Positions 35,418-44,311 of a stretch of DNA of 64,000 bases are shown piece after piece. Below the pieces are notes generated by a model. The model ran no database searches. It saw only the letters and a list, made by a program, of their open reading frames with translations, and had not been told where the DNA came from. The DNA is from an uncultured Pelagimonas sp. (GTDB lineage Bacteria > Pseudomonadota > Alphaproteobacteria > Rhodobacterales > Rhodobacteraceae), in NCBI GenBank assembly GCA_947497905.1, contig CANMIH010000002.1:186001-250000 (forward strand), in the 5' to 3' direction. The position numbers were made by a program, and so were the translations under genes. Each line of letters begins with the position of its first letter. The first letter of the stretch is position 1.

Positions 35418-36203
35418 ATGTTGGTTGTAATCTCACCGGCGAAAAAGCTGGATTGGAGCGAACGCGCGGTCGAGATGACCACCCCGGATTTTCTGAACGA
35501 TGCCAGTGTTCTTGCAGAGACAGCCCGCGGGCTCTCAGTCGCTGAACTGAAAAAGCTGATGCACCTGTCTGATGATCTGGCCAAGCTGAATTACGATCGG
35601 TTTCGCGATTACGCGGAAAACCCAACGCCCGCGCAGGTGCGCCCTGCGGCGCTATGTTTCGCAGGGGATACCTATCAGGGATTGGAGGCCGCGTCGCTTG
35701 ATGACGAGGAAATGCGCTGGGCTCAGGATCATCTGCGCATTTTATCCGGTCTTTACGGCGTGTTGCGCCCTTTGGATGCGATGCAGGCCTATCGTCTGGA
35801 AATGGGCTCGCGGCTTAAGAACGTGCGCGGCAAAAACCTTTATGAGTTCTGGACAACTCAGATTTCAGAAGCCCTGAACCGTCAGGCAGAGGCGAGCGGA
35901 GCGAAAGTTTTGGTCAACTGTGCCAGCCAAGAGTATTTTGGCGCGGTGCCGGTTGAGGCGCTGACCCTACCTGTGGTGACGCCACAGTTTATGGAAGACA
36001 AAAACGGCACACCGAAAATCGTGAGCTTCTACGCTAAGAAAGCGCGGGGCGCGATGGCGCGTTATATCATTCAGCACCGTCTGACCGAGCCTGATGCTCT
36101 GCTGGAATTTGATGCAGGCGGGTATGGGTATCGCGAGGATCTGTCGACACTGGGCAAACCTGTGTTTGTCCGCGATGCCGTCGCCGCACAGAAGGCGGCC
36201 TAA
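35418..36203 (+). CDS. yaaA: Peroxide-stress protein YaaA (DUF328)
   Basis: A 261-aa DNA-binding, iron-lowering protein of the YaaA family, known in E. coli as part of the OxyR response to hydrogen peroxide. Signatures: VVISPAKKLDW at the N-terminus, RPAALCFAGDTYQGL, LYGVLRPLDAMQAYRLEMG, NCASQEYFGAV and KKARGAMARYII. Length is typical. Ribosome-binding site AAGGA precedes the ATG. Placed 30 bp after recQ, so likely co-transcribed. Its TAA overlaps the stop of the convergent kinase gene by 4 nt. Confidence 0.94.
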   Translation: MLVVISPAKKLDWSERAVEMTTPDFLNDASVLAETARGLSVAELKKLMHLSDDLAKLNYDRFRDYAENPTPAQVRPAALCFAGDTYQGLEAASLDDEEMRWAQDHLRILSGLYGVLRPLDAMQAYRLEMGSRLKNVRGKNLYEFWTTQISEALNRQAEASGAKVLVNCASQEYFGAVPVEALTLPVVTPQFMEDKNGTPKIVSFYAKKARGAMARYIIQHRLTEPDALLEFDAGGYGYREDLSTLGKPVFVRDAVAAQKAA

Positions 36204-38764
36204 GAGGCTTTTTCTTGCAGCAATAGGGCAGTGTAATGGTCGATTTTTTCGCCCAGCTGCGCTTTGCGAAGGGGTTTGGTGAGATAATCATCCAAGCCCG
36301 CCTCTAGAATGGCTTCTTTGTCACCGGCCATGGCGTGAGCTGTCACCGCGATAATGGGAACATGATCGCGGTCCCCCTCAAGTTTTCGGATTTCGCGGGT
36401 GGCCTCTTTGCCATCCATCTCTGGCATCGAAATATCCATAAAGATCAAATCGGGGCGGCGCTTCTGGTATTCGGCCACGGCCTCAAGGCCGTTGTTGGCA
36501 AACCGAAGGTCAACGTCAAAAGAGCTGGCCATTTTTCTGAATACCAGTTGGTTGGTTTTGTTGTCTTCCGCCACCAGAACATCGAGCTTGCTTGGGCTAT
36601 GCTCGGCTTCTTCTGTGATCTCGTCAGAAGAAGGTGGGGGCATATGCGGCGCTGGCTCCGGCTGCGCATCTATGATCAGATTGCTAGGCTCTTCCGGTGG
36701 CTCTATGTTTTCCAGTGCAGTGAAAAGCGCGCGGCGTGGCACGGGTTTCTGCAAAACTGCCTGAACCTCGGCACCTGCTACAGGTCGAATTTGAGCTGGC
36801 GTGTCTGACTGTAAGATCACAGGAGTGTTCAAACCCTTGCCGCGAAGTTGCGCAACAAGTTCTTGCCCGGTCATATCGGGCAGATCCTGCTCAATGATCA
36901 AGAGGTCTGGCACCGTCTGTAAACTGGTGAGCGCATCAAGGCCCGAAGTGCAGAAATCAGTTTTAAGCCCCAAGATCTCAAGCTGTTTGGACAAGATAGA
37001 TCTGTTTGCACCATGGTCATCGACCACCAGAACACGTTGGATATGGGCAGGGACATTTGCAGATTCATAGGTGATGGGTTCGATGGTTGGCAGGACAAGG
37101 CGCAGCCCGAAACACGACCCGACGCCTAGCTCGGATTCAACCCAGACCTCGCCCCCCATAAGCTCAACAAGTCGGCGGCTGATGGCAAGGCCAAGCCCCG
37201 TTCCTTCAAACTTGCGGTTTCGGTCATCCTCGACCTGATTGAATTCGCCAAAGACGTGATCAATCTTGTCCTCGGGAATCCCAATGCCTGTGTCTTCAAC
37301 GGTGATATGAACCGAGGTCTGGCCCTGTTCATCACAAAATCCGACGATCCGGATAAGCACATGACCTTCGACGGTGAACTTAACCGCATTGCCAAGCAGG
37401 TTGGTCAAAATCTGACGCACACGTCCCGGATCGGCCAGATAACGCGTGGGCAGGAACATGTCATAGTCAACCAGAAGCGCGATGTTCTTGTCGCGCGCCG
37501 TGGGTTGCAGGAGCATGACCACTTCGTGGATCGCGCGTTCCAGATCGATGTCTTCCGGGTGAAGCTGAAGCTTGTCGGCTTCGATTTTCGAATAGTCGAG
37601 GATATCGTTGATGATCACCAGAAGCGCTTCGCCTGAGCTACGGATCGTATCGACATAGAGGCGTTGTTCTTCCGCGAGATCGGTTTCCATCATCAGATCA
37701 GCCATGCCCACAACACCATTCATGGGGGTGCGGATTTCGTGGCTCATGTTTGCAAGGAAGGCCGATTTGGCGCGGTTGGCGGCTTCGGCTCGGTCCGAGG
37801 CCTCTTTCAGGCGCTGTTGGTCCTTTTTCATCTGGGTGATGTCAATGCGCAGACCAACCCGTCCGCCATCACTCGTCTGGCGTTCGTAGATCCTGATCCA
37901 CCGACCATCATCCAATTGTTGTTCAAGCTCGGCTTCCGGACCTCGCCGCTGGGCGAGGCGCTCTTCCAGCCATTCTTCTTCGCGCCCGAGCGCTTCGATA
38001 TACTGGCCCCGCGCAAGGCCATACCGCAGAATTTCTTCGTACGCAGTGCCCGGTACCATGGCTTCTGCACTTGTCGAGTAGATTTCGCGATAAGGATCGT
38101 TGCACATCAGCAGACGATCTTCGGCGTCATAAATCACAAAGCCATCAGGCAGCTCTTCAACTGCCGACCACATGCGCATGAGGCCGGTGATATCGACGCA
38201 GAGGCTGACAACCCCACCATCCGGTAGTTTTCTATCCTGCATTTTAAGAAAACGACCATTCCACAGGCGCACGGTATGCGGGCGAATCGGCTGCTCATCC
38301 CAACGTGACAGCATTCTGGCCTGCCAAGCGGAAGATGATTCCCCCTGAAGGTCGACAATGCCCTCATTGGCCATAAGCTCGATCACATGCTCATAAGAGG
38401 CACCCGGACCAACGCTTTCGATGCCATCAAAGACAGACAGGTACGAGGGATTGGCCAATTCGATCCGGCCGTCCGAATCGAATAGGGCAAACCCATCCTG
38501 CATGGTTTTAAGCGCTTTCCACAGTTGATCAGTCACCACTTCGATGCGCTGGGTGGCTTCACCCAGTTCGTGGACAACACGCTGATGTTCGTGGCGAACT
38601 TCGGCGACTTCAGTGCGTGTGTCTTTGACTTCCTGACTCAATTGCTGCGCATGCCGACCAAGTCGTCGGTTAGCCTCTGACAGCTCAGCTTGTTTTTGAG
38701 CAAGCAAGCGTTCAGCAGCCAGTCGTGCGCGCCTTTCTTCGGCCAGACGTGCGGCCAAGTCCAT
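36200..38764 (-). CDS. Hybrid sensor histidine kinase with two receivers, the first degenerate
   Basis: An 854-aa cytoplasmic kinase without membrane helices. Order: N-terminal coiled coil (1-80), PAS (about 82-195), PAS (about 200-312), HisKA with phospho-His342 in FLANMSHEIRTPMNG, HATPase_c (about 440-560, with DTGIGIPEDK and GTGLGLAISRR), receiver 1 (about 576-690) and receiver 2 (about 727-845). Receiver 2 has the acceptor Asp777 in FMDISMPEMDG. In receiver 1 the corresponding residue is Glu625 (LIIEQDLPDMTG), so it likely cannot be phosphorylated normally. No separate HPt domain or partner regulator is adjacent. Convergent with yaaA, divergent from the macroglobulin gene. Confidence 0.92.
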   Translation of the reverse strand: MDLAARLAEERRARLAAERLLAQKQAELSEANRRLGRHAQQLSQEVKDTRTEVAEVRHEHQRVVHELGEATQRIEVVTDQLWKALKTMQDGFALFDSDGRIELANPSYLSVFDGIESVGPGASYEHVIELMANEGIVDLQGESSSAWQARMLSRWDEQPIRPHTVRLWNGRFLKMQDRKLPDGGVVSLCVDITGLMRMWSAVEELPDGFVIYDAEDRLLMCNDPYREIYSTSAEAMVPGTAYEEILRYGLARGQYIEALGREEEWLEERLAQRRGPEAELEQQLDDGRWIRIYERQTSDGGRVGLRIDITQMKKDQQRLKEASDRAEAANRAKSAFLANMSHEIRTPMNGVVGMADLMMETDLAEEQRLYVDTIRSSGEALLVIINDILDYSKIEADKLQLHPEDIDLERAIHEVVMLLQPTARDKNIALLVDYDMFLPTRYLADPGRVRQILTNLLGNAVKFTVEGHVLIRIVGFCDEQGQTSVHITVEDTGIGIPEDKIDHVFGEFNQVEDDRNRKFEGTGLGLAISRRLVELMGGEVWVESELGVGSCFGLRLVLPTIEPITYESANVPAHIQRVLVVDDHGANRSILSKQLEILGLKTDFCTSGLDALTSLQTVPDLLIIEQDLPDMTGQELVAQLRGKGLNTPVILQSDTPAQIRPVAGAEVQAVLQKPVPRRALFTALENIEPPEEPSNLIIDAQPEPAPHMPPPSSDEITEEAEHSPSKLDVLVAEDNKTNQLVFRKMASSFDVDLRFANNGLEAVAEYQKRRPDLIFMDISMPEMDGKEATREIRKLEGDRDHVPIIAVTAHAMAGDKEAILEAGLDDYLTKPLRKAQLGEKIDHYTALLLQEKAS

Positions 38765-38884
38765 TCGTTGCCCTCCAAGTGATGTGGCACTTTTGACCGG
38801 CTATCGTGAAATTAGACTTAAGGCTAAAATCCTACACAACTGGCAGAGGTCTAGTGCTGGAACATTTTCCGGAGGGTATTGACG

Positions 38885-41800
38885 ATGCGACGTTTTCTTT
38901 TGGCTTTGGGTTTGGTTCTAACGGCGGGAGGGCCGGTCGTTGCGGACACGGCTATCCCGGAACGTCGGCTGGTGATCACGCGGGATGTCGATTATTACGG
39001 AGCCGATCTTCAGGCGGTTTTTGATACCACCATCGATGCGTGCCAAAAGATCTGTCTCGACAATGCTGAGTGTCAGGCCTTTACCTTCAATGCCCGCTCC
39101 AACGCCTGTTTTCCGAAATCCGAAGTGACCGATCGCCAGCCCTATGAAGATGCGGTATCTGGCCGGGTCGTAGAGGTAGGGGAGACGCTGCTGCGGCAAG
39201 CCAATGATCGTGCTCTGGATCTTGTCTTTGCTGGTCAGGGTGATCTGAACAAAGCTTACAAAGAGGCGGCGTTTCTGGCGCGGCGCCACGGTGGCGGACA
39301 ATGGACCCCACAGGCTTTGCTTGATGCGGCGGACAAAGCTTATGATGCAGGGAATTTCCGCGATGCGATCCATTGGGTCGGGTCGGCCCTTGCGCAGTCA
39401 GATGAACCGCCGTTGTGGCTGCGATATGGCCAGTGGTCGTCAGAATATGCCGAAGCCGTCGAAGGGGCAGATCAACGCAAGTATCGCCAGCGCGCTTATC
39501 TAGCCTCAATCAATGCCTATCTTCGTGCAAGTGAGCCCGACCACCTGATGGAAGCGCTGCGCGATATGGCGGTGTCGCTGGAGAAAGACGGGCGCGGACG
39601 CGACATGATCCCAGCGCTACGTCTGGCTGAGTTCTATGGCGAACGGGCGGATGTGACCGAGCTTCTGGACAAAGCGATTGGCAAATACGGTTTTCGAATC
39701 CGGGAACATACGGTGGAAGCGGACAGTGCAGACCCGCGGATCTGTGTTTCGTTTACCGAAAACCTGATCAGAGCGGGGCAGGACTACGCGCCCTTTGTAC
39801 GGCTACCTGACCCGCGGATGGCTGTGACCGCTGATGATCAACAGATCTGTGTGACAGGCGTTGAACATGGTGGGCGGTATACGCTGACATTCCGCTCAGG
39901 TCTGCCTGCGGACAATGGAGAACGTCTGGTTAGGAACGTCGACATCACCGCCTATGTGCGGGACAGATCTCCTAAAATTGGGTTCCCCGGCCGGGCTTAT
40001 GTATTGCCGCGTTCGGCGGATGCAGGACTGCCGATTGAGACGGTGAACCTTGATACGGTCGATCTGGTTCTGCGGCGTGTGTCAGACCGGAACCTGCTCC
40101 GCGCTATGCAGGAAAGCTATTTCGGAAATCCCCTGTCACGCTACGAAGAGCAATATGTGGCTGAGGATATCGCAGAAGAGATTTGGCGCGGGACTGGGGA
40201 GGTTGAGAACACGCTGAACACAGACATGCTGACACGTCTTCCGATGGGGGATGTGGTCGGGGATCTTCCCGCCGGAATTTACGCTCTGACAGCAGGTATC
40301 CCGGGCCGAGACGAATACGATGAAAACCGGACCACCCAATGGTTTGTCCTGTCCGACATCGGGTTGACCAGTTTGCAGGGCAATGATGGCCTGACCGTTT
40401 TTGCACGTGGGTTGGGCAATGCCGCGCCCCTGTCCGGGCTTGAGGTTACGTTGGTGTCCAGCGCCAACCGGGTATTGCAGACGGTGACAAGCGATGCCGC
40501 AGGTGTCGCACGGTTTGATCCAGGTCTGTTGCGCGGGGCAGGAAGTTCGCGTGCGGCATTGGTTGTCGCAAAGCAGGGTGAAGACGATATTGCGTTTCTA
40601 TCGCTTACCGATCCGGGGTTTGATCTTTCAGATCGGGGTGTGGCGGGCCGCGAGCCGGCCGGGCCGATTGATACTTTCCTGACCACGGATCGCGGCGCAT
40701 ATCGCGTTGGCGAGGTGATCCATGCCACGGCCCTGTTGCGCGATGCCAAAGTTGCTGCTGTGCCGGATCTGGCGCTGACCGCAGTGCTCAATCGCCCGGA
40801 TGGCGTGGAATATGCGCGCTATGTTTCGGATGGCGGCCTGGACGGTGGGCATGTGTTTACCATGCCACTGGCCCCAACATCGCCTCGCGGCACCTGGCGG
40901 CTTGAGATTTATTCTGATCCCAACGGTGAGCCGTTGGCCTCAAATACGGTTCTGGTCGAAGATTTTGTACCCGAGCGGATTGATTTTGATCTAACCTTGC
41001 CCGAAGGCGCGCTTAACCCGCTGGATGCTCCGGATTTAGGGGTTGAGGCACGGTATCTCTTTGGTGCGGTGGGTGCGGATCTTCCGATTGAAGGCGAACT
41101 GATTGTGACGAGCCAGACCCGTCTGGAGGCCTTCCCGAAGTATCGTTTTGGGAGGTATGACGAGGAAAGCTTTTATCGCACCAACAGTTTTGCCGCCGAT
41201 TTGAAAACCGGGGCGGATGGCACGGTTGATCTGGCGCTGCCCTTTCCAGACCTCTCGTCGTCCAACCAACCCATGCAGGCCCGGGCGGTGTTGCGCATGT
41301 CAGAGGGATCTGGGCGGCCAGTGGAACGCAGCATCACTCGGGCGGTGGCCCCCGCTGTGCCGATTATCGGGGTGCGTCCGTTGTTTGAGGATAGTCTGCC
41401 AGAAGGCGCCGAAGCGCGGTTTGATGTGATAGCCGTCGGGCCGGATCTGACACCCCAGACCATGGAGGTGAGCTGGCAGGTCAATCGCGTGCGCACCCGG
41501 TATCAATGGTACCAGCAATATGGTCGCTGGAATTGGGAACCCATTACCACACGCACCTCGGTTGCAAGAGGCGAAGGCCTGTTGGGGACCGAACCCCTGC
41601 GCGTTTCAGCGGATGTTGAATGGGGCGAATATGAGATTGTGGTGGAGCGCACAGATGGCACTTATCTTGCGTCCTCCATGCAGTTTGATGCGGGGTGGTA
41701 CGCTCCGGCAGACGCCGCTGAAACACCGGATATGCTTGAGCTTTCTTTGAACAAACCGAGCTATGGCCCGGGCGACACCGCCACGCTGCGCATGGTGCCC

Positions 41801-44311
41801 CGTTATGCGGGCAAGGCACTTGTGACTGTTCTGTCAGATCGCGTTGTGTCGATGCAGGCCATTGATGTTGTCGAAGGGGAAAACACGCTTGATCTCCCTG
41901 TGACCGAAGACTGGGGCGCCGGGGTTTATGTGACGGCACAGGTGGTCCGCCCCATGGATGTCACCGCTGGCCAAAACCCTGCGCGTGCGCTGGGTCTGGC
42001 CCATGCGTCTGTTGATCCCGGGGAGAGAAAACTGGATGTCTCGATAGATGTCTCGGATGAGGTTTCTCCACGTGGTCCCCTGAAAGCGGCGGTGCAGATC
42101 GAAGGTTTGGCTGGTCAGACGGCACATGTGACTGTCGCGGCGGTTGATCTTGGCATTTTGAACCTGACCGCGTTTCAAAGCCCCGATCCCGCAGGGCACT
42201 ACTTTGGTCAACGGCGCCTCGGGGTGGACATTCGCGATATCTATGGTCGCCTGATCGACGGGAGCAATGGGGCGATGGGTGCCATCCGTTCGGGCGGTGA
42301 CGCCGTAGCCGGTATGTCATTGCAAAGCCCGCCACCCACTGAAGATCTGGTCGCGTTTTTCTCGGGTCCGGTCACTCTGGATGAAACAGGTCGGGCCGAG
42401 GTCGAATTTCAATTGCCCGATTTCAATGGCACTGTGCGCCTGATGGCCGTGGCCTGGTCTCCGAAAGCTGTGGGGCAGGCCGAGGCGGATGTGGTTGTGC
42501 GTGATCCTGTTGTCCTCTCCGCATCACTGCCCCGGTTCCTGGCTCCCGGTGACACCTCTCGTCTGCTGTTGGAGCTGACCCATACCAAAGGTGAGGCCGG
42601 TGAGATGCCCCTCAACATCACGGCCAACGGAATAGACCTTGCGGGGCCTGCACCTGTGGCGGTGGTGCTGGATCAGGGCGCCAAGCGCACCATCGAGGTG
42701 CCGATTGCCGCTGATCAAGTTGGGGATCACACCATCCGTATCGCACTCACCACGCCGTCGGGACAGGTTTTGACCAAAGACCTGAAGCTGGGCGTGCGCG
42801 CCAATGATCCGGCTGTGGGCGCGACGCGGAGGCTGTCTCTGGCTTCAGGTGAGACCTTTACTCTGGATCGCAATATCTTTGCGGGTTTGCGACCGGCGGA
42901 AGCGTCGGCGCTTGTCTCTGCGGGGCCATTGGCACGCTTCGATGCGCCGGGATTGTTGGAGGCCTTGGATCGTTACCCCTATGGGTGCACGGAACAGGTC
43001 ACCTCACAGGCCATGCCGCTGCTCTATATGAGCGCCATTGCAGAGCCCTTGGGGCTTGGCAATAAAGGGAAAATCGACCTGCGGGTTCAGCAGTCCATCA
43101 CCAAGATCCTGACCCGTCAGGCCCCAAGTGGCGGGTTTGGGCTCTGGCGGGCCTATGCGGGAGATTTCTGGCTTGATGCCTATGTCACCGATTTCTTGGG
43201 ACGTGCGCGGGCGGCGGGGTATGAGGTTCCTGCTCTGGCATGGCGCAATGCACTGGATAACCTGCGCAATCGGATTGCCTATGCTCCGGACTTTGATCAG
43301 GGAGGCGAAGACATCGCCTACGCTCTGATGGTGCTTGCCCGTGAAGGTGAAGCCGCGATGGGGGATCTGCGCTATTACGCAGATGAACGCTCGGAGGCAT
43401 TTTCCACTACGCTAGCGCGGGCACAGCTTGGGGCGGCGCTGGCGTCTTACGGAGATCAACCGCGTGCGGATCGTATGTTTGCTTCGGCCCAATCGCATCT
43501 GCCGTCGAATATTTGGGAGGCCAAGCGGCAGTATCGCGTGGATTACGGCAGCTATATGCGGGACACGGCCGGGCTTTTGTCGCTTGCGGTTGAGGCTCGG
43601 AGCGATGCTGTGGATCGTGAGGCATTGACCCGCCATATCGGCGAGGCCAATCGCCCGCTGTCGACACAGGAACAGGCCTGGGCGCTATTGGCGGCACATG
43701 CCATGGTTCAGGATCCGACCGTGTCCGGGCTGGCGGTGAACGGTGCGGAACTGGCCGGGCCGTTTGTGCGCAAGTATCAGGCGCAGGGGCTCGACCCGGT
43801 CCAGATCACCAATACGGGCACCGCACCAACGGACATCACCCTGACAACCTTGGGCTTGCCTGAGGGAGAGGTCGAGGCCACGGGGTATGGGTACCAGATC
43901 AGCCGCGACTACTACCGTATGGATGGCACCACGCTTGAAGGAGACATCCGTGTGGGAGACCGAATGGTGGCGGTGCTCACGGTGCGACCAGGTGACAAAA
44001 CCCGTGCGCGCCTGATGGTCAACGATCCTCTTCCGGCAGGGTTTGAGATCGACAATCCCAATCTTCTGCGCTCGGGGGATCTGCGTGCACTGGATTGGCT
44101 AGATCCGAGCACAACCGAAAATGCCGAGTTTCGCAGTGATCGCTTTATGGCGGCGGTGAATCAATCGGGGGATCGTCGCATTCAGCTGGCCTATATTCTG
44201 CGGGCAGTGTCGCCGGGGGAATTCCACCACCCAGCGGCTTTGGTCGAAGACATGTATCGCCCGGACTACCGCGCCACGACCGCGTCTGGGCGGGTGACGA
44301 TCCTGCCGTGA
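38885..44311 (+). CDS. Alpha-2-macroglobulin-family protease inhibitor with N-terminal PAN domain
   Basis: An 1808-aa exported protein. Sec signal peptide MRRFLLALGLVLTAGGPVVA; no lipobox cysteine, unlike E. coli YfhM. Residues about 28-90 form a PAN/apple module with paired cysteines (DACQKICLDNAECQAF). Macroglobulin beta domains follow, then the thioester motif GCTEQ with Cys1368 in the helical thioester domain. Bacterial homologues trap invading proteases in the periplasm and guard the envelope; the thioester indicates covalent trapping. ATG 38885 is 8 nt after GGAGGG, better than the TTG two codons upstream. pbpC follows with start/stop overlap, the classical pairing. Confidence 0.95.
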   Translation: MRRFLLALGLVLTAGGPVVADTAIPERRLVITRDVDYYGADLQAVFDTTIDACQKICLDNAECQAFTFNARSNACFPKSEVTDRQPYEDAVSGRVVEVGETLLRQANDRALDLVFAGQGDLNKAYKEAAFLARRHGGGQWTPQALLDAADKAYDAGNFRDAIHWVGSALAQSDEPPLWLRYGQWSSEYAEAVEGADQRKYRQRAYLASINAYLRASEPDHLMEALRDMAVSLEKDGRGRDMIPALRLAEFYGERADVTELLDKAIGKYGFRIREHTVEADSADPRICVSFTENLIRAGQDYAPFVRLPDPRMAVTADDQQICVTGVEHGGRYTLTFRSGLPADNGERLVRNVDITAYVRDRSPKIGFPGRAYVLPRSADAGLPIETVNLDTVDLVLRRVSDRNLLRAMQESYFGNPLSRYEEQYVAEDIAEEIWRGTGEVENTLNTDMLTRLPMGDVVGDLPAGIYALTAGIPGRDEYDENRTTQWFVLSDIGLTSLQGNDGLTVFARGLGNAAPLSGLEVTLVSSANRVLQTVTSDAAGVARFDPGLLRGAGSSRAALVVAKQGEDDIAFLSLTDPGFDLSDRGVAGREPAGPIDTFLTTDRGAYRVGEVIHATALLRDAKVAAVPDLALTAVLNRPDGVEYARYVSDGGLDGGHVFTMPLAPTSPRGTWRLEIYSDPNGEPLASNTVLVEDFVPERIDFDLTLPEGALNPLDAPDLGVEARYLFGAVGADLPIEGELIVTSQTRLEAFPKYRFGRYDEESFYRTNSFAADLKTGADGTVDLALPFPDLSSSNQPMQARAVLRMSEGSGRPVERSITRAVAPAVPIIGVRPLFEDSLPEGAEARFDVIAVGPDLTPQTMEVSWQVNRVRTRYQWYQQYGRWNWEPITTRTSVARGEGLLGTEPLRVSADVEWGEYEIVVERTDGTYLASSMQFDAGWYAPADAAETPDMLELSLNKPSYGPGDTATLRMVPRYAGKALVTVLSDRVVSMQAIDVVEGENTLDLPVTEDWGAGVYVTAQVVRPMDVTAGQNPARALGLAHASVDPGERKLDVSIDVSDEVSPRGPLKAAVQIEGLAGQTAHVTVAAVDLGILNLTAFQSPDPAGHYFGQRRLGVDIRDIYGRLIDGSNGAMGAIRSGGDAVAGMSLQSPPPTEDLVAFFSGPVTLDETGRAEVEFQLPDFNGTVRLMAVAWSPKAVGQAEADVVVRDPVVLSASLPRFLAPGDTSRLLLELTHTKGEAGEMPLNITANGIDLAGPAPVAVVLDQGAKRTIEVPIAADQVGDHTIRIALTTPSGQVLTKDLKLGVRANDPAVGATRRLSLASGETFTLDRNIFAGLRPAEASALVSAGPLARFDAPGLLEALDRYPYGCTEQVTSQAMPLLYMSAIAEPLGLGNKGKIDLRVQQSITKILTRQAPSGGFGLWRAYAGDFWLDAYVTDFLGRARAAGYEVPALAWRNALDNLRNRIAYAPDFDQGGEDIAYALMVLAREGEAAMGDLRYYADERSEAFSTTLARAQLGAALASYGDQPRADRMFASAQSHLPSNIWEAKRQYRVDYGSYMRDTAGLLSLAVEARSDAVDREALTRHIGEANRPLSTQEQAWALLAAHAMVQDPTVSGLAVNGAELAGPFVRKYQAQGLDPVQITNTGTAPTDITLTTLGLPEGEVEATGYGYQISRDYYRMDGTTLEGDIRVGDRMVAVLTVRPGDKTRARLMVNDPLPAGFEIDNPNLLRSGDLRALDWLDPSTTENAEFRSDRFMAAVNQSGDRRIQLAYILRAVSPGEFHHPAALVEDMYRPDYRATTASGRVTILP

